Assembly (NCBI GenBank): GCA_022605955.1
Contig: JAKCOZ010000007.1
Coordinates: 13,149,501-13,213,500, forward strand
Origin: Rallus limicola
Taxonomy: Eukaryota; Chordata; Aves; Gruiformes; Rallidae
Length of the DNA stretch: 64,000 nt
Direction of reading: 5' to 3'
Under the pieces are notes generated by a model. It ran no database searches, had not been told where the DNA came from, and was given only the letters and a program-made list of their open reading frames with translations. Every line of letters begins with the position of its first letter. Within the stretch, counting starts at the first letter, position 1. Positions 52,925 through 64,000 of this stretch are shown one piece after another. A program made the position numbers and the translations under genes.

Positions 52925-53084
52925 CCTGTCCCTGGAGGTGTTCAAGACCAGGTTGGATGGAGCCCTAGGCAACTTTGTCCAGATCAGGCCTGGAAGTTGG
53001 TGGCCCTGTCTGTGGCAGGAGGGTTAGAATCCTTGGGGTCCCTTCCAACCCAGACCAGTCTATGATTCTACAATTCTATGATTC
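52925..53084 (+). mobile_element. CR1 LINE 3' end, 5'-truncated
   Basis: The sequence contains hallmark CR1 3' blocks in order: CCCTGGAGGTGTTCAAGACC, AGGTTGGATGGAGCCCT, GGCCCTGTCTGTGGCAGGAG, GGTCCCTTCCAACCC and a terminal run of ATTCTATG-like octamers. Only about 160 bp remain, the usual fate of 5'-truncated CR1 copies. Moderate divergence from the common consensus suggests an old copy. The 74-codon frame 52975-53199 crossing it is not a gene. CR1 of this type supports a bird (or other sauropsid) origin. Confidence 0.9.
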
Positions 53085-53419
53085 AAATTTAAAAATAGCA
53101 TCTTATTTTGGTATCTCTTGCATGGTTCCTGATTTAGCATCAGAAAGAGAAATAGAGGTTTTAAGAGCTCTGATTTTTTACAGAACAGGGCTGCATTAAG
53201 GCAGTTTTGCTCAGAGAAATATCCAAAATACCCACTAATGTCTTTAGTGGAAATACTATTTTCACCCTAGTCTGTCTGTGGACATTGTCTTTCTACATTA
53301 GGGTATATTTTCAACATGGAAAATACATATAGTCAGCTAAAATTAAACCAACAAGACAGAAACTTAGCACACCTCAGTGTGCCCTTTTAACTTCAGATGA
53401 AGTTCCTATGACCGGTTGA

Positions 53420-53503
53420 AATTCACATTCCTTCCCTAGATTTTTCAGGAGAAGTTTACTCAATTCACATTCCTTCCCTAGATTTTTCAGGAAAAGTTTA
53501 CTC
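53420..53503 (+). repeat. 42-bp tandem duplication
   Basis: Positions 53420-53461 and 53462-53503 are head-to-tail copies differing at one base (GGAGAAG versus GGAAAAG). Each begins AATTCACATTCC and ends GTTTACTC. Confidence 0.95.
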
Positions 53504-55074
53504 AAGCATATTTTCATATTTATTTTGTTCTAATAGCTGTATTCTTTTTATATTAAAAATTTATTCTTTTTTTGGTCTTCAGAATTTAGGTAAATGTAAA
53601 AAAACACTTCAAGTGGAGAGTAAGAATGTCCTGTATGATTCATTTTTGCAAATTACATTTACATCCTAGATTACTTCTAAAAGTTTCTCTGTGAGTACAT
53701 GATATAGTTCCAGTGCTGGTGTTTTTTTACTTTACAATATTGGAACAACACTATCTGCCACTGGCATGGCATAAAAGTGAACTGTGCCATGTGACCAAGT
53801 TTTCCTCCTTAGAAACTGGACCATGAGGATGGATGAGAGAGATGAAGCCCAATATGATTGCACTCTGGATCTGACAGTTCACAAGCACTGCTGGGTCTGA
53901 TGGAATGGAAGCAGCTTACATTCACCATTCTCTCTTCTCCATCCATGCCCACATAAAAATATGGGCCCAAGTATTCAAGGAATGATCTTTGAATGCCAGA
54001 AACACAAATAAAGATTTTGTAACCTGAATAGATATCTTAAATAAAAAAAAATATGCTGAGAGTGTGATGACCATTGCAACGAATGAAAATTTAATGAATC
54101 AAAATTAAACGGTTTAAGTATTTTAATATAAAAAAAAAATAATTAACTGTCACTTCTGAAAGTTTTGACAGCTTAAAAAGAATACATTCAACTTCTCTAC
54201 TTATCTGTAGAACAAGTGAACACTGATTTCAGAAGCTGCCTAAGCTTTTCCAGCCCACATGCTTCAGATGTGTTTTGCCAGAATATTACAGAGGTCTTTC
54301 CTGGTTTGTATTTGATGACTGAGATTTCTCAGTACATGGATGCTGCCTTTTTGGAGGAAACAGAGACCCAGAAGAAAATTAATATTGAGTGTATCTGTAT
54401 TTTCAGTGGTGAACAATAAGTAGAAAGTACTGCACATTTACAGTAGTCATCACAATGAATAGAGAAACTTTCTTTGTCACTATACAGTTACTAGTAAGGT
54501 AGTTTTTTTGTTTGGTTGGGTTTTTTTCTAAACTGATTTCAGTAATTTTAATCTAAATCTGTCACTAGATTGTCCCTAAAAGGCTCAAGTATGGAGGTCA
54601 AGCCAAGGGGGATCTTTAACTTACAATCAAATTTCTGCTGCTGGAACAGTAATCTTGAGAAGAAAAGATTGGAACTTAATATGACTTAATCAGTTGTAAC
54701 AGCAATTTAGATAGCTAAGTATTTAGAAAGAAAGGACTATGAAACATATTTACGCATTATAGATGCTGCTCTCAATCTCCCTGTGAGTGCTGACTTCTGA
54801 ATGAAATCAGTCTGGTGCTAGTGAAGCAATTGAATTAATACTTCTGGGGCTGAACAGATCTGTCAGGAAGAGAGACAATGCCACAGAGTGTCATTGTCTT
54901 TTCCACTTCATTATTGATCCTCTGTCAGCATATAGTGCCCCTGCCTCACTGCATGGTGCACACCAGTGTCATGTGCCATGTTTAACACCTGGGCTCATAG
55001 TAACTGAAGAAATGCAGCTCGACAGTCCTTGTCACTGCATTAGCTGTTCCAGAAATAATAATTTATTCTTTCAT

Positions 55075-55131
55075 AAAAAAAAATAGACAAAAAGAAAAGA
55101 AAATAAAAGGAAACAAAAAAGAAAAAAAAAG
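55075..55131 (+). repeat. A-rich low-complexity tract
   Basis: A runs interrupted by single G, C or T bases, with no regular unit. Confidence 0.8.
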
Positions 55132-58100
55132 TGGTCTTTACTGTAATTAACTACAGACATGATCAATCTGTTTAGTTAGTATTGACCTGTAACATGGCTG
55201 ATGGTAAATTCTACTATGAATATCTTGCTATACTATATGTCATATGATGTTATATTATGTTATATTGTGCTTCAACTATCTCCTGTAGAGACAAGGAAAC
55301 TCTTGGTCAAATTTTAAGGCAGAATTTGTGGTGTCACACTCAGATACACAAATGTACAGTGCAGAGATATTATTACTCAGCAGAAAATACAATCTTTTAC
55401 CACTAGAGAAAAATTTCCATCAAGTGTCATGCATACAGAATGCCCAGTGAGGCCAAGAGAAATTACACAGTTGATCATAAACAATGAAGTACATACCCTA
55501 GCATTCTAGCTGCAAGGCAGCCTTGGTGTGTGACTTGGGATGTTACTAAGTAGGCATGCACGTGCTTTTGGCAATAGCATATCTTCAGAAGAACCAGACA
55601 CGTGGTTAGTATATGATACTATGGTAGATGTTTTAAAAGTGTTAGAAATTTGTCCAAGCTAGAAGGGCAATACATCCATGATACATCACTAAATACCACA
55701 TACCTTCAGACAATCACATCAGGTTCGTTCCCATCTGTGTTGCTGGGCAAAGTACATTTGAAAACAAAAGTGCATTTTGCTCAGATCATGTGCAAGTCAT
55801 CGTTGATGACATCCTCTGTCGGCACATGAAGGAGCTGTGCCTGTCATTGAGCTCTTGATTTGTATTCCATACAATATGTTTTCTCAGTTCCACAGTTATG
55901 CTTCATGTTCATAGTTCTGCGATGCTTGGAATTTAGAAAAGCTAGGGTCTCATTTTTCTTTCATATAGTATAATGGGAGTAGTGATGGCAAAGTAATTAT
56001 GCTTCTGGGTTGCCGTGTAGATATCATTAGTATTAGTAACAGAGATACAATGTGCAAAGCTGCTGAGGTATTTAATGCCATCTCTGTTAGTGACAGCAAA
56101 ACAGCAATACAGTTGCATTCAGTTTGTTCACACAGCCAATTATTACAATGTAGTGTGTGTCACAGTATGTTAGAGTAGTTTGGGATTTTCATTCGGTGAC
56201 TCTTTTCAGCGTGTTGCAAGGTGATCGTAATCGCTTGCTTTGGTCTCAAAGCAAATACGTGAAATCTCAATTCAAATGTGAATTTCATTTGTGTGTGAGG
56301 TGTTTGCCAGAATAATAAGGGGTGGGGGAAAGGTAGATATCACTCGCTTTACTGCATCAACTAACAAGTAGGTGTCTTAAAGCACTTTCCTCCAGTAGAT
56401 ATTCCAGTGTGAGGTCACCCAGGGCAAATTTGGAGGAACAGAACCAGCAAGGAAATATGAATAAAAGGAGTCAAAATTCCCTGTCCATCCACTCATGTAT
56501 GGGGAGAAAAAAAGGCTGGCAGCTTGTAAAGGCCTGTTGCCATATAGTTCTGATCAACTCTGCCATATGGAGGAGAATGAAGTCACAGACCTATGCACTC
56601 ACAGGTAAACGCCTCTGGGTGGAACAAGGTGTGAGGCCAGTGGGAAAACATATGGTGCAGACTACACTGTTTGCTCTTCCTCCTGTGTTCAGGACACAGT
56701 CTGGCATCTGCAACATGATTCAGGATGTTGGAAGAGATGGTACATAGCTACCTTTTCACGAGATGGCTAGCCAAAATCTAGCACAATAAGACTGGAAAAG
56801 TTTGAAGGAAGCTCCTTGAAGAGGCCACATCCACATCTGTGTCACCACTTAGAAACACAGCTTGCAGGATTTCTGTATTTTAATTTGTGTGTTTCTTAGA
56901 CTTTTAATCAGAATGTGTGCATAAAGTAGAATAATAAAAGTGGTGGAGTGGTTACATAATTAAATTTTAGTTTCTTAGTAAGTATCAAAAAGTATGAAAA
57001 AAGGCAAAATACGGAGACAGGCATATTTGCAAAAAATGTCAAAGATTAGTGAAATCACTTAAGTTGTTTGAGAGCTCCTGAACAATTTTGGACACATACT
57101 TCCTATAATCTGAGAACGTGACTTTAACTAAATTTAATGGATTAGCAATATGTTGTTTGATCCAAGTTATCATCCCTTTTTAAAGGGGAAATTAGTCATT
57201 CTGCTGGTTCATAAGGAGAAAAGATGTGTTTACACATACAGGTCTTATACATCCAGATCTAGGTAGCTGCCACTTCAGAAAGGCACAAACTTAAGATCAC
57301 GCACTGTTTCCTGTCAGATCTATTTTAAAATGTTTGGTGTAAAATATAGTATAAGGACTTTTAAGCAGGCAGGAGCTGTTTAAGATATGATTTTAGAAGC
57401 ACTTATTTGGCAATAGCTGAGAAATTCAAAAGAACCTTTTAATGAACACACTGAGAAGAATCTCATGTTTTACCACCATCCACTGAATGGATGTAATTGA
57501 TACAATGTTCAGAACTTCAACTAGCATCAGGGGAATTTGATTTAAAAATATTGTTATGATCACAGGAGCTTAAAGACCACGTCTTTAAGTTAGATTATAA
57601 GGGCTTGTTACTCACATGTATCATTAAACAAGTTACTAAGTCTCTTCTTGTGTCTATAATGAGACTAAAAATAGAGAGTTATCATGATATTCTATTTACA
57701 GCAAATGCAGGAATGTCCGTTGTGACATGATAAAGGGTATTGGATAATTAATAAATCTACAGGATTGCAATTATTCTCTCTAAAAGGTTTCTTTTTTTTT
57801 TTTCAGTAGGCACCAATTAGAAAAAAAAAACAAACAATTAAAATCTCAAGCTTTGCATTAAAATTCAAAATTGTCCAGAAGTGGACCCATAATTAAATAT
57901 GTGTTAGAAATCTTCAGAGAATTTGCGTTCTAAGGTATTTTGGAAGAAATTATTTGTCAGGGCTAAATCCTGTTGTTTACAGCATCATTTGTTTTAAAAG
58001 GTTGAAAATAGTACTAGCTACATGTGACTGACTGAATGGGACTACAGTATTGATCCACCTAGATATGGTATCCTGCTTTATCTACCACCTGTAGCTACTA

Positions 58101-59060
58101 AACCTAAAAGGGCTTCAAGATTTCTATAATTTTTTTTGGAAACCATAAAACTTATCATCAAGGAAAATCTCTTAGAACCCTAATTAAGTACCTACCTAGG
58201 CCCTGAAGGATGAGACGTGGTTAAGTCTAAGACTCTATATTAATGTCCACAGCAGAAAGTCTCACTAAATCTACATAAACACCTATAGCTTAGTCTTCAC
58301 CTAGGGTGCTTTACCAGAAGACAAGCCGTACAAGGGTTTCAGACTTGCTTTTTAAGGAATCTTAGCTGTGGACCCAGTAAAAGATTTGATTAAACCCTCA
58401 CTTCCATAAGGGCTAATCCTGCAACCCTTACATAAATTAAATCTCTGCAGGAAAGGGCTAGATAAGACAGTCATCATTTGACCCAAGATTCCACTGCAAA
58501 AAAAGTAGCATAAAAAATTAACTGCAAAGAAGAACGGTATACAGAGTGGAACAAGTTGGTCTATGTAGCCTGAAAACAGTTGAAGGTAATAGTTAAAATG
58601 AGAAATGAAGGCTGAGGTAAAATAGATGCTATCATTATCATCACCTTTGATTAAAATCTGCCAAGTACTGTTTAACATTAACACAAACACTAAAAGATGG
58701 AGAGTGAATTAAGATTTTGTTGGTGTTCATATGAAAATGAAATAAAAAATAGTGTGAAAGATATTACACAGAATCCCTGTTGAATCGATAAAATGTAACA
58801 CGAAAGCAGACCTCAGTGTGTGCTTGCATAAGAGTCTGACAGCCAAAGCACGTATTTTGCCCTGCATTAAAAAGGGAGGGCAAAAAAATGATTGAATGGA
58901 GGCAGAATATGTGCATTATCTTTGTTTAACAGGTTAGAATATTCTCCTGGCTGGAAGCTCCCTGGCATATGTGAGGGTGAATCAGGACATGTAATTCTCA
59001 GCAGTTTCACAACTTGGTGGCACTCTGCCAGACGAGCCAGCAGGTCATTGATTGTTATTG

Positions 59061-59070
59061 GGGAATCCCC
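59061..59070 (+). promoter_or_regulatory. NF-kappaB-type motif GGGAATCCCC
   Basis: Exact match to GGGRNWYYCC, extended by one G to the left (59060). It lies in a stretch (about 58900-59230) of more balanced composition. It is a motif match only. Confidence 0.3.
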
Positions 59071-60894
59071 TGACAGTTCCAACCCCCAGGAAAAGAGAGG
59101 GAAGGCTGGGCAGCCAGCCAGGACTTCACTCCTGCAAAACCCCCAAATGCCTCTCTCTGACTAGTTATGCGGGAACCATTCAAAGCTTGGGTACTGCTGG
59201 CACCCACGACATTCATGACAAACCATTGAGAGGAAGGACATAAAGCTTGTTTAAAAGTTTAAACTGTGAGCTGGTGTTAAGATGTACTTACACCAGTAAG
59301 AATACTGCCTCAAAGGGTCATAATAATACCTTCTACTACACGCCTTCTGTAGCATGACTATGTACATGGTGCCTGCCCTCCCCCCCAACCAAATTACCGA
59401 ATAATCTGAGCACGTTTATGTGACACTAGGACAAGTGATATAGTCAGTGGTCGTCACTCTGATCACTTCAAAGCTCTGTGATGTACCCAATGGACATGTG
59501 AAATGTATTCGTCTGATGCAGGTGGATGTATAGGTTACTGTACGTTTTGATATTCCATCCAAATGGGTGAACAATTTATTCAGAGCTGTTGCTGCTGCTA
59601 GGTTGTGCCTCTATCCTTGCAGCACTGAAGAGGTTAACTGATTTTTCATGAAAACAGCTTATGCACTGCAGAAACACGGTGCCATGTGTCTCCACATGAA
59701 CAGCAGCAAGGAGAAAAGTCAATAATTATTTTAAAACATGACTGAGAGAAAAGAGAACTTCCTGGTTTGCATAACACCTTGCTTGCCCAGTGACTGCAAA
59801 GGAACAAAGGAACTCCCTGTCTAGTTGGGTTCGTCAGTCTAATTCCTTTGTCTCATCCTTTTAACACACTCACTTTTCTGAACACAGCCAGGTGTCCAAA
59901 GGCACTGAGTTTTCCATGTAGGACTGAGAATAAAATACTTATAAAAATCTATATAGCAAAATTTTTAGATAAATCTCTAAGAGCACAGATGAGAATTATA
60001 AAAATAAAATAATCTGGCTCTAAGGTTAGGAGATCAGCAATTGGGATTTTATTTTTTTTAGGAGAGCACTGCCTGGGAATATCATCCACAAAATATTCCT
60101 TAAGCAGTGAATGAAAGCAGAAAATTACTTTATGAGACTGAATAGCTTGCTGAAGTCACTGAGTGATCCTTTACAGTTCTGGAATACCTTGGGAGAGATG
60201 GTCTTCTCATGAGGTTTCTATTACCATTGGCTAAACTAGCCAATTGATGGGGTCTTTCTTTGGACTACTAAAGTACCTGGTGATGATTGATGCAGAAACT
60301 GAACTGTGGTCAGCAGTTATATCTTCAGGGAAATGTAGAAATACAAAGAAAAACAGTTACTAAACACTGAAAGGTTATGGGTTGCTATTTCATATTACCA
60401 TGGAAACAGACTAATTAACAATTTCTTGCAGTTAAAAATCAATACTCAGCATAAGAGCATGTGTTTGAGCTCAACATTTCGTTCCATTCAAGTACCCAGT
60501 GAAAGTAAATAAAGATTTCATTTGAGGCGGTGTAGCTGCATTCACTTGCAAGGCTAGCGAACAGCAGCCAGAGGTAACAGGGCAGCAGTAGCTTTCTCAC
60601 CCACAGCCAGCTAAAGAGAGTGGAGGAGGGTGAGACATTTGGCTCTTCAGAACTCCAGATTCAAAATATGTCTGACTGTTTCTGATGCAAAATCAGAAGT
60701 TTCCTTAAGAATGCTTATAATTTTTCAGCAAGAATTGGACTCCTTACATAGAGGATATAGACCCCTTGGTTTTTTGTGATGTATTTTCAGGGTAATAGAA
60801 ACATAAAACTTTTTAATAAACAAGTTTTGTATCTAAGCTTTATATAAACTAGTTTCCTGAAATTTTGCTGTTAGATGAGCATCCAATCCCCTCT

Positions 60895-60924
60895 CCCCCC
60901 CCCCCCCTACCCCCCCCCCCCCCC
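60895..60924 (+). repeat. Poly-C tract, C13-TA-C15
   Basis: Thirteen C (60895-60907), TA, then fifteen C (60910-60924). The minus strand therefore carries long G runs. Confidence 0.9.
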
Positions 60925-63900
60925 ATTTTATTGCAGTATTCTGGATCATGGTCTGACCAATGAAAGGACTTTTTTAAAGATGGGTTCTACTTCAGAACTT
61001 TATACTGAGGATCTATTATATGCATATTATGTTCATTAAAAGAAAGATGCAAACACAGACTTTGACTTAATCTTCCACATCAATATCAGAATCTGCAGGT
61101 CTACTTTTCTCATCATCATTACAACTACAATATGGTTACTCCCCTTACTCCTTAAGAAAGACTCTGCCAGAGAACAATCATGGTAACACACTTTAGAACA
61201 TCTGTCTTTGAACTAACTGGCCAACCAGAAAAAAAAAAGAAAAGAACATAAGCTCTATTGTATTAGGAGAAATCCTAAACCTAGTTCTCAAATTTCTCCA
61301 GGCAGCAGTTAGACTACTTCTCCACCACCACCATCACCAGCACCCTCCTTCCCAAACTCTCTGCATTGAATTGATACTAAAACTGGCGGTGGCAGATGAT
61401 TTCAAGCTTGAACATGTATAGCAGAGAAGGACTCAGACCGTAATTCCAGGTACAGCTGCGAATGGTGAATCAGCCCCTCACTAGAATAACATTTGGTTGA
61501 CTCATGTGATCCACCAAGTGCCAGTGAAACGAAACAATAAAGGACTTGGCCTTCTGCAGATTTTCTGAGAATCATCTGAATTCTCTGATAAAGTGACAAA
61601 ATCATCTTTCTAACATGTAAAGTTAAGGACAGAGTATTGTCTCTGATCGAAATAGGAGGGAGAAACCCAGAAAAGCAACCTATGAAGGGATGAACAGAAA
61701 GTGATCCCCTGTACAAAAATGAGAATATTGAAATGTTAAATATCCTACAGACAGCATCATGTAGCTAGTCCTATTTACAATGGTGTGCAAGCACAAAAAA
61801 ACCCATGTAGACCACTTATGCAATTAAGGCTTGGCAATTTGATGAAAATATCACGGAACAAAATTGATGTGAATTTCAGCACCCTGCCAGCTCATTGGGA
61901 TGGAATTGGCAGTCAGGGGAAGAGCCGGGTGGTGTGATGTACACGCATGAGCCTGCAAAGGCAAACTCCGGGCTCCAGGGCAATTGCCAAGAGTTGGTTA
62001 TCCTGCAGGAAAACAGGGATTTTAACAATACTTAAACTCTCCAGGGAGGTAGGTTTTTCAAGGCCTCGAATAATTAAAGAAAAAATAGCAGGGGAGTACA
62101 AAAACCTCTGGTGAACACAATGCCCATATAGAATTAGAAACATTGTTGTCGCACAGGTATTGACAAATCAGGAGATTTTTCTCCTTGAAGAAAATGTGTT
62201 TCATTGCAAAACTTTATTCACTTCACAGTAATGATTACATCTACAGTGGTTAAACGCTTCTTTAGATTAACTAAATCCTAAATAAAAACAAAGTGCATCA
62301 CACAGCACTTTGCATATGCATGATTTTCTACAGTGATTTCAAATTTATGCTAGATGTTAAAGGAACTACTGAAGTGATTAAATCAGTTGCATGTCTAAAC
62401 ATTTGCAGAAATCACTTCAAGCACATGAAGAAAAAATATTATAATGCAAGACAGCAGTAGGATTTAGGATTTAAAGTTATAGCATTGTGTTTCAGAAAGA
62501 CCAAGGAAGTTTCCCACATTGTAGAGTAGTTATTATAGCTATAATATTTTATAACTAATCTTTTATCTTCTAGGAAGCTTTTTTACTCCACTAAGAAGCA
62601 ACAACTGACCATTCCTGAAGCAGATTTGGCACAGCACACAAAGACAATGAAAAGTTAATTATATGCTGATGTAATAAATGTTCAGGCATCCTGAAAAATA
62701 GTCTTGTACTACATTTCATTTCAAAAAGGGGTCTATTTTATAAGGATATTTTTTACCAGGATTCATTACTTACTGTCAGATAGTAAGCACTTACTGTCAG
62801 GCCTCACATTGTGCATATTACTGTATGATAGCAGAATGGTCACGATTCTGCAAAAGCTTATAAATTGTGCCAATAACTGGACTTGCTAGTCAAACCCAAT
62901 TAACTTCTAACACCAGTTTGCCTAGTAAAGCATCCACTTAGTCAGAATTCATTTGTGTGTTTAAACTGATGCATCGAACATCTTTTTGAAAAGTATTATG
63001 TTTTCAGTGTGCCATTAGAATTAATATATATATATGTAAAAGCAGATTAAAAATGATAAAGTTTCAAATAAAATTAAAGCTGCATACTTAGGGTTTACAG
63101 CATTTGAATGTGCTGTAAGTACACAGTATTTTGAAGCATCAAGCAGTTCTCAGCTTCCTGCTGTGTCCCATATAGAGTCTCCATCACTATCATCAGTCAT
63201 GCATAAAATAATTGTTTTTCTGCTCTTACAATAGGACCAAGAAACCCCTGCATTCTTGTTGAAATGAAAATGAAGGCAACATGAGTAATCACATCATGAT
63301 GGGTCAGCTGTTGTGTACTGAACATTCTTAAAAGCTGTTCAATAATGGTACCTTTAACTAAATGTTTATTTACATAATCACATAGGTTAAAATGTCCAAA
63401 TAAAAAAACCCCAACAAACCAAAACAAAAAAGCAATACCATTTTAAAAGATATTTTGAATTAATTTTTCAGAAATCAGTGATGAAAATCTTCTTGACACT
63501 GGCTATTAAAATAGTAAGATGATAGATAGAAAGAACTAAAAAAACCCCCAAATTTACACACCTGGGATAACAGGAACTAAGAAATAAGCAATTAGTATTA
63601 AACTTTTTATTAACTACTGAATTGCACTGTGACAAAATCAAAGGAAACTGTACACCAGATATTATTTTGATTTTTTTTCCTGAAGCATATCTGAAATAAA
63701 CACATTTTATTTGAGCAATCCATTGTTGCTTAATTTATTACTAGAATATGAAAAGCACTTCTGTAAATTTTTTAATTGGTAGTCTGCTTTCACTCAGCCT
63801 AAGGAAATGGTGCTGTATATCTCAATAAAACATTGCAAGTGAGTGAAAAAGATACATTCCAGTTATTGGAAAGGTAAACCAAAACTGGATTAGAAATAAA

Positions 63901-64000
63901 ATAATTCCACACACATTCTGCCCCCCTCCCTCCCCCCCAAACACACACATCATCCAGGAGTGATGCAGAATAATAATATTAGGGTTTTTAGTTTTTCATA
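60925..64000. other. Non-coding, no gene recognised
   Basis: Unique sequence. Short frames (for example 61402-61716 minus and 63197-63427 minus) show no domains. A C-rich then CA-repeat patch lies at 63921-63949. About 61880-62150 is more balanced in composition and could be conserved, but it carries no decisive signal. Confidence 0.5.
63921..63949 (+). repeat. C-rich tract followed by (CA)n
   Basis: CCCCCCTCCCTCCCCCCC followed by a short run of ACACACACA. Confidence 0.85.

Larger units (their letters stand above)
53085..60890. other. Non-coding, AT-rich, no gene recognised
   Basis: Unique sequence with a 42-bp tandem duplication at 53420-53503 and an A-rich patch at 55075-55131. Frames 56409-56747 (plus, 112 codons) and 58352-58690 (minus, 112 codons) show no domains and no flanking gene signals. 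A perfect kappaB-type motif sits at 59061-59070. Confidence 0.5.

Noticed and set aside
56409..56747. 112-codon plus-strand open frame
   Set aside because: No recognisable domain, no splice or promoter context; its length is within chance for 64 kb read in six frames.
58352..58690. 112-codon minus-strand frame with hydrophobic stretches
   Set aside because: Hydrophobic runs come from AT-rich codons (F, L, I, Y); no known family and no gene context.

Overview
This is vertebrate nuclear DNA, and most likely bird DNA. Two signals support that: a truncated CR1 retroposon tail at about 52925-53084, ending in imperfect ATTCTATG-type octamers, and at the left edge an endogenous retrovirus LTR whose ends (TGTCCTGGTTTCA ... 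TGAAACCACGACA) match LTRs I know as common in bird genomes. I cannot name the species. Apart from the first 2.4 kb the window is AT-rich, has few repeats and contains no gene I can recognise. It reads as a gene desert or the inside of a very large intron.

Layout. Positions 1-1691, minus strand: the 5' part of a retroviral gag gene, open for 563 codons with no stop, running off the left edge. Positions 1788-1805: a lysine-tRNA-type primer binding site in the same orientation as gag. Positions 1820-2407: one LTR, with CpG-rich and pyrimidine-rich parts. From 2408 to the right end the sequence is non-coding. It carries scattered microsatellites, including a large composite purine array at 33671-34094 and a C13-TA-C15 tract at 60895-60924. 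It also holds a few decayed LINE fragments (about 16213-16290 and 37549-37670, perhaps 10885-10950), a CR1 3' end, small tandem duplications, short hairpins, and several stretches dense in transcription-factor motifs that may be conserved non-coding elements (best candidates about 9380-9660 and 30170-30600).

How the parts relate. Only the retroviral segment has linked parts: primer binding site, short leader and gag in order on the minus strand. The adjoining LTR, however, looks like the plus-strand polarity of its family, which would be a rearranged provirus. That conflict and the unbroken gag frame are the most interesting points. All other short open frames lack homology I recognise, splice structure or codon support, and I treat them as chance. 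I found no RNA gene, CRISPR array or previously undescribed multi-gene system.
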